Shown: positions 37,553 to 45,568 of the stretch, piece by piece
How positions within the stretch are numbered: position 1 is the first letter of the stretch
Layout of the letters: each line of letters opens with the position of its first letter
From: Acidobacteriota bacterium
Lineage (GTDB): Bacteria > Acidobacteriota > Blastocatellia > Chloracidobacteriales > JADJPF01
Direction: 5' to 3'
Assembly (NCBI GenBank): GCA_016213785.1
Contig: JACQZQ010000070.1
Coordinates: 1 to 56,141 of the forward strand
Length of the DNA stretch: 56,141 nucleotides
The notes under the pieces: generated by a model
Seen by the model: the letters and a program-made list of their open reading frames with translations, nothing else
Databases searched by the model: none
Told to the model about the DNA's origin: nothing
Translations under genes and position numbers: made by a program

Positions 37553-40020
37553 GTTGAATGGCTTATCGAACCTATGAGGAATTGAAACTTCTTTTATAAA
37601 ATCTATATTAAATAGCATTTTTTAATGTTGAATGGCTTATCGAACCTATGAGGAATTGAAACTGATTACTTCCTGCATTTGAAAGCCATCAATCTAAAAA
37701 GTTGAATGGCTTATCGAACCTATGAGGAATTGAAACATCCACCAGACATTGGCTCACGAAACCACAATTATTATGTTGAATGGCTTATCGAACCTATGAG
37801 GAATTGAAACAAGATAATAAAAATACATGATAACCTCCTTTACCATTCGTTGAATGGCTTATCGAACCTATGAGGAATTGAAACTTCTGATATGACAATT
37901 GTGCTTCCTGCGTGTTCGTGGTGTTGAATGGCTTATCGAACCTATGAGGAATTGAAACTCTATATCCAAAATTCTCGTTTGTCTTTATGATTTTATGAGT
38001 TGAATGGCTTATCGAACCTATGAGGAATTGAAACTTCGCCTGATATCCCAGCACTTCCTTTTCTATTTGGCCGTTGAATGGCTTATCGAACCTATGAGGA
38101 ATTGAAACTAATTTTTATCCTGCTTGGTAATGCGCTGCACCTGACGTGTTGAATGGCTTATCGAACCTATGAGGAATTGAAACCAGTGACATTCTTTGAA
38201 TACCATGTTAGTTGCTCTCTCGTTGAATGGCTTATCGAACCTATGAGGAATTGAAACAAGAAATAGTTAAAATCTGTATGACCTGCCATCTCAGTAAGTT
38301 GAATGGCTTATCGAACCTATGAGGAATTGAAACTTTCAATGCCTTGATGAGTAACTATGGCAGAAGAATTTGTTGAATGGCTTATCGAACCTATGAGGAA
38401 TTGAAACTTGCAGAAAATGATCTTCACCTTGATTTGCAGATCATTGTTGAATGGCTTATCGAACCTATGAGGAATTGAAACTGCATAATTGCCTCCAAAT
38501 AATTTTCTAATCCTTGTTGTTGAATGGCTTATCGAACCTATGAGGAATTGAAACTTGTTCCATTAACTTCCTGATATGTCACAAAAATGTCCAGTTGAAT
38601 GGCTTATCGAACCTATGAGGAATTGAAACTTTGCATATCAGCTAATTGATGTTGGTAGTATTCTTAAGTTGAATGGCTTATCGAACCTATGAGGAATTGA
38701 AACATCAATGGCTTGGATCAGGATTCCGATGATCTGGGGTTGAATGGCTTATCGAACCTATGAGGAATTGAAACTCTGATCTTACTGTTAAATACTTTGT
38801 ATCTCCTTCCGGTTGAATGGCTTATCGAACCTATGAGGAATTGAAACAAGTAACCTTCTCTCCCCCTTTGAGAGGAAACTGCTGTTGAATGGCTTATCGA
38901 ACCTATGAGGAATTGAAACTTTGCAGCTTCTTCGCGAGCTGCTTTAGCTTCATTTTCGTTGAATGGCTTATCGAACCTATGAGGAATTGAAACTCATTTC
39001 CCTTTGACTTTTCAGTACAGGCTGCCCTGGTTGTTGAATGGCTTATCGAACCTATGAGGAATTGAAACTAGAAGAAGAGATGTCTGGGACTGAATTTTGA
39101 TCCCCAGTTGAATGGCTTATCGAACCTATGAGGAATTGAAACCAAAGATCGGGGCTGCTGGAAATTAACTTGATCGCTGTTGAATGGCTTATCGAACCTA
39201 TGAGGAATTGAAACTCATCAGACGAAACCCAATACCTTTTACTGGCCTATCTGTTGAATGGCTTATCGAACCTATGAGGAATTGAAACCCCATTGACCCA
39301 GTGGTATCTGCGCCTATGGTTAGTAGTTGAATGGCTTATCGAACCTATGAGGAATTGAAACTCAAGTCCCTAACTTGACTAAATTGGTTAGTAACATAGT
39401 TGAATGGCTTATCGAACCTATGAGGAATTGAAACGTTATTTCTATAGGCATTGACTAACTGATCGTAAAGTTGAATGGCTTATCGAACCTATGAGGAATT
39501 GAAACTTTGCTGTGAGATGATTAGCTCCCGTTCCCGCTACTTGTTGAATGGCTTATCGAACCTATGAGGAATTGAAACTTAAGTAAATACTGAATCCGCT
39601 TTCGATATTCATCCAGTTGAATGGCTTATCGAACCTATGAGGAATTGAAACTCTTTCCAGCACCTTTATATTGGTGTCATTCTGGAGAGGTTGAATGGCT
39701 TATCGAACCTATGAGGAATTGAAACTCCAGAGGATAACCTTAGATTCCCTGTAACTTTATTTGTTGAATGGCTTATCGAACCTATGAGGAATTGAAACTC
39801 AAATTCCTTTTATAATATGGTTTTATTTTGATTTTTCGTTGAATGGCTTATCGAACCTATGAGGAATTGAAACATGTGGGTGAAGAAGACGATTGAGATT
39901 CGTTCACTTAAGGTTGAATGGCTTATCGAACCTATGAGGAATTGAAACACATTGCCATTTATGCCGAGGGACGATACTATCCTTGTTGAATGGCTTATCG
40001 AACCTATGAGGAATAATTCT
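37553..40020 (+). CRISPR. CRISPR array, 34 repeat units and 33 spacers
   Basis: There are 33 identical 36-base repeats (begin GTTGAATGGCTTATCG, end GAGGAATTGAAAC). The first is at 37553-37588 and the last intact one at 39913-39948. A 34th unit at 39985-40020 is intact for 30 bases and altered in the final 6. Spacers are 35-40 bases, mostly 37-38. The ATTGAAAC 3' end is the usual 8-base crRNA tag and fixes transcription as left to right. Repeats have only weak internal pairing, as in many type I and III systems whose Cas6 reads unstructured repeats. Only cas6 is adjacent. Spacers are pyrimidine-rich on this strand, and 22 of 33 begin with T. Confidence 0.99.
39985..40020 (+). repeat. Degenerate terminal CRISPR repeat that carries the cas6 ribosome site
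   Basis: It matches the repeat for bases 1-30, then reads AATTCT in place of TGAAAC. Its length slot is preserved, so the cas6 ATG at 40021 falls exactly at base 37. GAGGA (40008-40012), part of the repeat, is the Shine-Dalgarno with 8 bases to the ATG. The expected Cas6 cut (before the last 8 bases) lies between 40012 and 40013, immediately after it. Confidence 0.9.
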
Positions 40021-40809
40021 ATGCGTATTAGAATAAGTTTGGCAGCAGAGAAATACCCAGCATCAATACCTCTAAATCACCATATTCTGGCAGGATTTAT
40101 TTATGAAACTATTTCTTTGGTTTCTCCAAAACTAGCTACTCTTCTGCATAATGAAGGTTTACGCTCTGGCTTTGCTAATGAGACTGACAAAAGTTTTAAG
40201 TTTTTTGTTTTTGCCCTTCCAGAACTACCCAATTATTACTTTAGTGGAGAATATAAATGTTTTGACCAAGGTTTAGTTTATTGGCAAATTAGTTCTCCTG
40301 TTTCAGACATTATTGATTCTATCGTTGCTAGTTTGGCTATAAATAGCTCTGTACGTATTGGTAGATCTTTATTTTCTGTCACTGATATAGAATTTATCCC
40401 TACACCTATTTTTACTCAAGAAATGCGTTTTATTGCTTTATCTCCTTTAACTGTGTCAACAAGCTGGCAAGATATTGATAGAAAACGAGTTAAATATTAT
40501 CTTAGAGCAAATGAAAAAGAGTTTGGAGAGTTAGTAGTATCAAACCTACTTGCCAAATATTATGCTCTTAATGGAAAAAAAGTAGATGATAGCCAACTTC
40601 ACTTTGAATTTGACGAAGACTACATAAGGTCAGTAGGTGGTTTTGATAGCAAAAAGATTACTAGGCTTATTCGTTATGGTAATACTGAAATAAAGAGCGT
40701 TTTTGCTCCTTTTATAGTAAGAGGAAACCCTGAGTTAATTTGGCTTGGTTGGGAAAGTGGGTTTGGTAATAGTAATTCTCAAGGCTTTGGAATGGCTGGT
40801 ATAAGCTGA
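40021..40809 (+). CDS. cas6: CRISPR-associated endoribonuclease Cas6
   Basis: The ATG at 40021 starts MRIRISLAAEKYP, the usual first beta-strand of Cas6; the frame extending left to 39952 is only spacer and repeat read as protein. The 262 residues show IPLNHHILAGFIYETI, then LLHNEGLRS with His43 in the position of the catalytic histidine of Cas6, followed by FKFFVFALPEL. The C-terminal glycine-rich loop reads GFGNSNSQGFGMAGI (247-261). Cas6 cuts pre-crRNA within each repeat to leave an 8-base 5' tag. The gene is at the trailer end of the array, in the same direction, and may be read from the array transcript. No cas1, cas2 or effector genes are seen. Confidence 0.93.
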   Translation: MRIRISLAAEKYPASIPLNHHILAGFIYETISLVSPKLATLLHNEGLRSGFANETDKSFKFFVFALPELPNYYFSGEYKCFDQGLVYWQISSPVSDIIDSIVASLAINSSVRIGRSLFSVTDIEFIPTPIFTQEMRFIALSPLTVSTSWQDIDRKRVKYYLRANEKEFGELVVSNLLAKYYALNGKKVDDSQLHFEFDEDYIRSVGGFDSKKITRLIRYGNTEIKSVFAPFIVRGNPELIWLGWESGFGNSNSQGFGMAGIS

Positions 40810-40863
40810 TTTATTCCTTCTTAACGTAGTCTGTCATTACCTGCTGACTTAGGCTAATCAACT

Positions 40864-40929
40864 GGGCTTGCCTTCCTCATTTCTCTTGCAAGCCCCCACT
40901 TCAAATCAGCATCGCTCATTAAGTGGGGG
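40864..40929. repeat. Two overlapping, mutually exclusive hairpins after cas6
   Basis: GGGCTTGC (40864-40871) pairs with GCAAGCCC (40888-40895). CCCCCACTT (40893-40901) pairs with AAGTGGGGG (40921-40929). The stems share bases 40893-40895 and compete. The G+C content is far above the surroundings. No U-tract follows in either direction. Possibilities are an end of an IS200/IS605-like element, a small structured RNA, or a switch between the convergent genes. Confidence 0.7.
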
Positions 40930-40966
40930 GCGTTGACAAGATCTTAACAAAACCTAAAAACTACCT

Positions 40967-42268
40967 TTACTTTATTTTTAGTTTAAGCAATATAGGTTCA
41001 GTAAATTTATCTAGTGGTAAGATATTTCCTTGGCGATCAAAATTATTCCATTGTGCATTAGCATGAAAATAGAAATCGTTATCTAAAATCATTCCTAGAG
41101 TTGGATCTGGCATAAGCTCTTTACTAGCAGCAATTACAGTTAATTTCTCTATCTCATCAAATTTACTATTTAGCGATAATTTGATTACTCGTCTAGGGTT
41201 AACACCATTTTGTACTGCTATTAAATGGTTTTGATAGAAATAAATACCATCAATTCCAAGCATAGTAGCATTTAGAGGTGCACCTACTTTAGTTATATTT
41301 TTAGTTGCTATATCAAGCTTAAAAATCCCTTGAGAATAATCTGAAACAAAACAAGTTTTTCCATCAGTAGAAAAGCTAATACCTTGTAAAGAGGCAAAAG
41401 GGCCAGTAACAAAAGTTTCTAAATTGTTTTTATCAGAAGAAATGCGATAAATATTAGGAGAGATGCTATCAGTAATAAATACATCTCCATTTGGAGCAAG
41501 TGTTAAATCTCCAAAAATATGTTTTTGAGTGTCGCTAGTAAGAGAGAATTTTTTTATTAGTTTTTTAGTCTTTAAGTCATACTGAAAAATAGCTGCTTGG
41601 CTATCTTCTTCTTTACGAAAGTCTGCAATTTCTGGTAATGATGAGCTAGCTACCCATAAAAAGCGCTTTTTATGGTCAATTTGCATACCAAATACGCCCC
41701 AAAGTCCATCTTGTTGGCTGCTAGTAAAATCAGTAACTTTACCATCTTTATTAATAGCAATAATTTTTCTTTTTCTTATACTTCCAACATAAAATGTTTG
41801 TTCTTGTGGGTCATAAGCTAGACCTTCGGTAATTAAATCTTTTTCAGTTAGCTTAAATATGGTTTCTGCTTGGCCTATGGGAAGGCGGTTTTTTTCTATT
41901 CTCTTTAAAATTTCTTGGAATTCAGGAGTTTCTTTTATTGAGGCAAAGTCGTCATCTGCTGCTGGGTTAGCAATTAAACCAAAATCAGCAAATTTGCTAA
42001 GCTCAACTAAAGCAGATTTTTTATTTCCTGCTAAAGCTAAAGCACCAGCAAAATTATAAGTTAACTCTGGATGATTAGGACGTAATTTAACAGCCTTTTC
42101 AAGGGTTTCTAAATAAGCTGTATAGTTTTTTTCTTGATAATACTTAAATGCTGTTTTAGCAAGCTCTCTAGATTGTTGGACTTCTTGTTGTGCAAAAAGG
42201 GTTTTAGGCAAAAGTAAGAATTGAAGGGCAATAATTATAATGGCTAGAAGAGAGAAAATTTTCTTCAT
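40967..42268 (-). CDS. Exported TPR plus SMP-30/gluconolactonase-like beta-propeller protein
   Basis: The ATG at 42268 is chosen because GAGG lies five bases upstream and the signal peptide starts there (MKKIFSLLAIIIIALQFLLL, cleaved near LFAQ). The longer frame to 42283 adds only five residues. After the 433-residue protein's signal come TPR-like helices (FKYYQEKNYTAYLETLEKAVKLRPNHPELTYNFAGALALAGN, about 35-105). A six-bladed propeller follows, of the SMP-30/NHL kind (GLAYDPQEQTFYVGSIRKRKIIAI; LAPNGDVFITDS; FSTDGKTCFVSDYSQGIF). The function is unknown, and it is probably periplasmic. The gene is divergent from 42454. Confidence 0.75.
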   Translation of the reverse strand: MKKIFSLLAIIIIALQFLLLPKTLFAQQEVQQSRELAKTAFKYYQEKNYTAYLETLEKAVKLRPNHPELTYNFAGALALAGNKKSALVELSKFADFGLIANPAADDDFASIKETPEFQEILKRIEKNRLPIGQAETIFKLTEKDLITEGLAYDPQEQTFYVGSIRKRKIIAINKDGKVTDFTSSQQDGLWGVFGMQIDHKKRFLWVASSSLPEIADFRKEEDSQAAIFQYDLKTKKLIKKFSLTSDTQKHIFGDLTLAPNGDVFITDSISPNIYRISSDKNNLETFVTGPFASLQGISFSTDGKTCFVSDYSQGIFKLDIATKNITKVGAPLNATMLGIDGIYFYQNHLIAVQNGVNPRRVIKLSLNSKFDEIEKLTVIAASKELMPDPTLGMILDNDFYFHANAQWNNFDRQGNILPLDKFTEPILLKLKIK

Positions 42269-42453
42269 TATAACCTCAAACAAGATTTGGTGGTCTAACT
42301 TTGATTTATGCGTTATTTATTAAATTGGTAGAAGTGGTAAAATAGCAAAACTTAACGTTATGAGAATATTAAATGTTTCGTGCTTTAACTACTAGCAAAT
42401 AGAATGCTTTTTGGTTAAAGTAGAGCCTGATAATCTTACTAATAAATTTACTT

Positions 42454-43764
42454 ATGAATCGTTGCCCAAATCATCAATGTAGAAGTAAGTGTGAGCCTAA
42501 TCAAGGGTTTTGTTATAGCTGTGGGATTGCTATAAAAGTTTGTGGTGCTTGTCAACATAGTAAAAAAATAACTCTTAATCGGGCAGATGGCTTTTATTGT
42601 AGGCGTTGTGGGAGTGTTTTACCTGCACCTAAACGTAGCCAAGAAACTGCAACACTTTTTAGCCCTAATAAAAATAATTTTCTTATCTCCACTAGGCTTC
42701 CACTTAATGAGCGTAGCGATTCTTTCCCGCTAATTTCTTCTCAAGCAAACCTATGGATACTAACTAGTAATAATAACTTAAAAATTATCTCAAACCATAG
42801 TAAAGAGCTATCCCTTTATCAACCTAATACAGGGCGTTTAAATGCCGAAGACTTGCAAATGGCAATTAAGTATCTTGAGCCAATAACAGCACCTATTGTT
42901 TTTCGTGATCGCTTAATTTTATTTGGAGCAAGAAAAATATTAAGTTTTTCTATTCACCCTAATGAAAATCGATGGCTGCAAAATCGCCAAGAAGTACCCT
43001 TACTAGAAAACTGGCGACCTATTTTTAATAGCGAAATCACTTGCCGAATTAATCATATTGAAGTCCCTATTTTACTTACCGATAGAGGGAAATCTATTTT
43101 ACTAAGACTTTCTTATGATGCAATTCTAGGTAAATCACCACTAGAAAACCAACCTATTTCTTCAATAAGCGATATGCTACCTATTACTGTACTAGATTTA
43201 GCAGGAAACTATTATTGGTCAAAAGATTTACAGACAGGACTTGGTAAAATTTTATATCTAACTAGGCAAGAAAACTCGCTTATCTTAAAGCCTCTAAATT
43301 TTTCTTTTTTCTTTTTTGTTCGCCCTGTTATGCTTGGAGAAAGACTTTATGCTATTACAGAGGATTTTCGACTTGTTGAATTAGTCTTGCAACAAGGCGA
43401 AATAATTCGCCAAAGAAAGCTTAATCAAGTAGATAGAGGCGCTCACTCTTTAATCGTAACCCAAGAACGTATAGTTGTTGCTGTCCATCAATCTTTATTT
43501 TTCTTTGATTATCAAACAGGCGAACTTATGGCTATTGCTCAAGATATTGACCCCTCTCATTTATTTGTTGATATGAAAGGGGATATTTTAGCAATTCATC
43601 GTACTGGTAAATTACTTATGATTAATTCATCTCAACCTTTAGAACGTTGGGGAAATGAAGATGCAAGCCTAGATGACTCAAGAATTTTTGATGCTTTTAT
43701 TACAGGCAATTCACTTTACACCTTATCAGAAAATGGGGAGGTTTGCCGCTTTGATTTCAATTAA
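42454..43764 (+). CDS. Zinc-ribbon protein with a propeller-like C-terminal region
   Basis: The 436 residues begin with nine cysteines in two zinc-ribbon units (Cys4, 9, 13, 20, 23 and Cys30, 33, 49, 52; CYSCG and CGAC...CRRCG). The rest (about 75-436) shows repeated short strands ending in patterns such as LWILTSNNNLKII, RLILFGARKILSF and SLFFFDYQTGEL, suggestive of a PQQ/WD-like propeller. I do not recognise the family. There is no signal peptide, so it is probably cytosolic. It overlaps the next gene, a von Willebrand A protein, by 14 bases, which implies translational coupling and perhaps a shared complex. Confidence 0.7.
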   Translation: MNRCPNHQCRSKCEPNQGFCYSCGIAIKVCGACQHSKKITLNRADGFYCRRCGSVLPAPKRSQETATLFSPNKNNFLISTRLPLNERSDSFPLISSQANLWILTSNNNLKIISNHSKELSLYQPNTGRLNAEDLQMAIKYLEPITAPIVFRDRLILFGARKILSFSIHPNENRWLQNRQEVPLLENWRPIFNSEITCRINHIEVPILLTDRGKSILLRLSYDAILGKSPLENQPISSISDMLPITVLDLAGNYYWSKDLQTGLGKILYLTRQENSLILKPLNFSFFFFVRPVMLGERLYAITEDFRLVELVLQQGEIIRQRKLNQVDRGAHSLIVTQERIVVAVHQSLFFFDYQTGELMAIAQDIDPSHLFVDMKGDILAIHRTGKLLMINSSQPLERWGNEDASLDDSRIFDAFITGNSLYTLSENGEVCRFDFN

Positions 43765-45400
43765 TTTAATTAGCTCAATAAATTTAATAAAAAAAGTCTT
43801 CTTATCTATTTTAATTTTTTTTATAGCACATTTAGCGGCAAAAACAGCTAATGCTACAGAGGTTTATTATCTTTTTGATAACTCTGCAAGTATGTTTGAT
43901 GGTTATCCTTCGCCTAGAGGCACTACTAAGTATTATTATCAGCGTCCAGAATTTCAAGAGTTTATTAAAAAATATATTGCTGCTACTGCAAAACCTGAAG
44001 ATCAGATTTCTATTATTACTTTTAATCGAGTTACTAATACTGTCTTACCTCTTACACCTTTAAGTAATATTTCTTGGAATGGGGTTTTTCCCCCTTTAGG
44101 GAAATTAGATGTTGTTGGCTCACAATCGCCTCAAGATATTGGCTTTACACGTATGCCTGATGCCCTTCGCCAATTGCTTGAGAGCTTAAATGGTCGTAAG
44201 GCTGTAGTTTGGCTATTAACTGATAATATTGCTGATACAGGTGTAAGTAATGAAGCCGCAGACACTAAAGAGTTTTACCGTCTACTTGCTACTGACCCAC
44301 GTGTTCAAATGGTTCATGCCTATCCACTTTTACGAGAACCTATTAATAGTAAATCTACTTTAATGATTTATGGAATTGTATTAGGGGATAAAGAGCCTTT
44401 TTCCTTAGCAGAACTAAAAGAATATGACGAAAATTATATTGGTGCTAGCTCAATGGTTAATTTAATGGGTGAAGATGCTTTTCAAATGAAGCCTCTTAAC
44501 CGAAATACTTTAGAACTCTCATTAAAAGAACAACTTAAACTTGATGCAATAGATGAAAATTCACCTTTAACAGGTAGTGTAGATTTAGTATTAAAATCTA
44601 ATTTTCATTATCATACTATTGCTGCAACTAACTTAAATTTACGCGCCGAAGACCTTAAGCCAGAAAGAGCAAGTATAAGCTTAATCCCAGGAGATAAATT
44701 CCAATTTTCTCCAGAACAACCTTACCAAATTAATAATATTCGTGCTAAATCAGAGTATTCTTTTAATGTTAAGTTTACTACTCCACAAGTTACCGTTAGC
44801 CCTTCACGTAATAAATTTGCCACTTTATTTGCAGATATTTTTGATGAAACTTTCCCAATGCATGGAGTTCTTTGGGCTAAAATAGATGACGTAGAACTTA
44901 AACTAGAAGTCCCTCCATCTATGCAAAAAGCCTTTGGTGCTCAGGATATTCCTGAAATATTCCGCCCAGAAAAAATTAGTATGGATGAACTACGTATGGA
45001 AATAAATCCTACGGTTCGCAACAGCGGCGGACGACTCCTAATGTTTTTACTCTTAGGCACTCTAGCTTTAGCTGGATTAATATTTTTATTAGTCTGGTTT
45101 TTCTTACCACAAAATTATTACTTAAGCTACGATGATAGTTTTGAGTTTTATAAACGCTATACTCTAAGACGAAAATCAGAGGTTAGAATTAAATCTGATT
45201 CAGGTGATAATTTAGGGCGTTTATGTCGTGGCTGGGGAACGGATTGGAAATTTATTCCTAATAGAAACGAATTTAAGCGCGTGTCTGATAGTTTTAGCGG
45301 GAGTAATGTTTCTCTAGCTAGAGCAGAAGCAGAAGATAGTGATATTGTTTATAGGTTATTTATTCGTACTAAAAGACCTACGCCAAAAAGAGAAGAGTAA
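43751..45400 (+). CDS. Membrane-anchored von Willebrand A domain protein
   Basis: TTG 43751 is the best start: GGGGAGG (43735-43741) precedes it by nine bases. It puts a signal segment (VFLSILIFFIAHLAA) at the N-terminus and overlaps the upstream gene by 14 bases. ATG 43733 is the alternative. The 549-residue product has the MIDAS motif DNSAS at 43-47 (VYYLFDNSASMF), and later WLLTDNIADTG, as in VWA folds. A beta-rich middle follows. One membrane helix (MFLLLGTLALAGLIFLLVW, about 435-453) precedes a cytosolic tail of about 95 residues. The VWA domain is therefore outside the membrane and the tail inside, where the zinc-ribbon partner could bind. Confidence 0.75.
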   Translation: MISINLISSINLIKKVFLSILIFFIAHLAAKTANATEVYYLFDNSASMFDGYPSPRGTTKYYYQRPEFQEFIKKYIAATAKPEDQISIITFNRVTNTVLPLTPLSNISWNGVFPPLGKLDVVGSQSPQDIGFTRMPDALRQLLESLNGRKAVVWLLTDNIADTGVSNEAADTKEFYRLLATDPRVQMVHAYPLLREPINSKSTLMIYGIVLGDKEPFSLAELKEYDENYIGASSMVNLMGEDAFQMKPLNRNTLELSLKEQLKLDAIDENSPLTGSVDLVLKSNFHYHTIAATNLNLRAEDLKPERASISLIPGDKFQFSPEQPYQINNIRAKSEYSFNVKFTTPQVTVSPSRNKFATLFADIFDETFPMHGVLWAKIDDVELKLEVPPSMQKAFGAQDIPEIFRPEKISMDELRMEINPTVRNSGGRLLMFLLLGTLALAGLIFLLVWFFLPQNYYLSYDDSFEFYKRYTLRRKSEVRIKSDSGDNLGRLCRGWGTDWKFIPNRNEFKRVSDSFSGSNVSLARAEAEDSDIVYRLFIRTKRPTPKREE

Positions 45401-45568
45401 CTTCCCTAGGAATTTACTAAAGACTTAGGTAAGCTCTGATTAAAAAAATTTATTGTTATAAAAATTTTTTCAATCTCTTTAAACTCTATCTGAGTCTAAT
45501 AGTTAATGTGCTAAAATTTAGAGCGATTATAACTTTCCTAAGAGTGTTTCTAAAGGAGGGTGCCCCCT

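Noticed and set aside
37794-38054. 86-codon minus-strand frame with repeated KFQFLIGSISHS
   Set aside because: It is CRISPR repeats and spacers read as protein; the repeated phrase is the repeat itself.
39952-40020. N-terminal extension of Cas6
   Set aside because: These codons are the last spacer and the terminal repeat. The Cas6 fold begins at the ATG at 40021, which has its own ribosome site.
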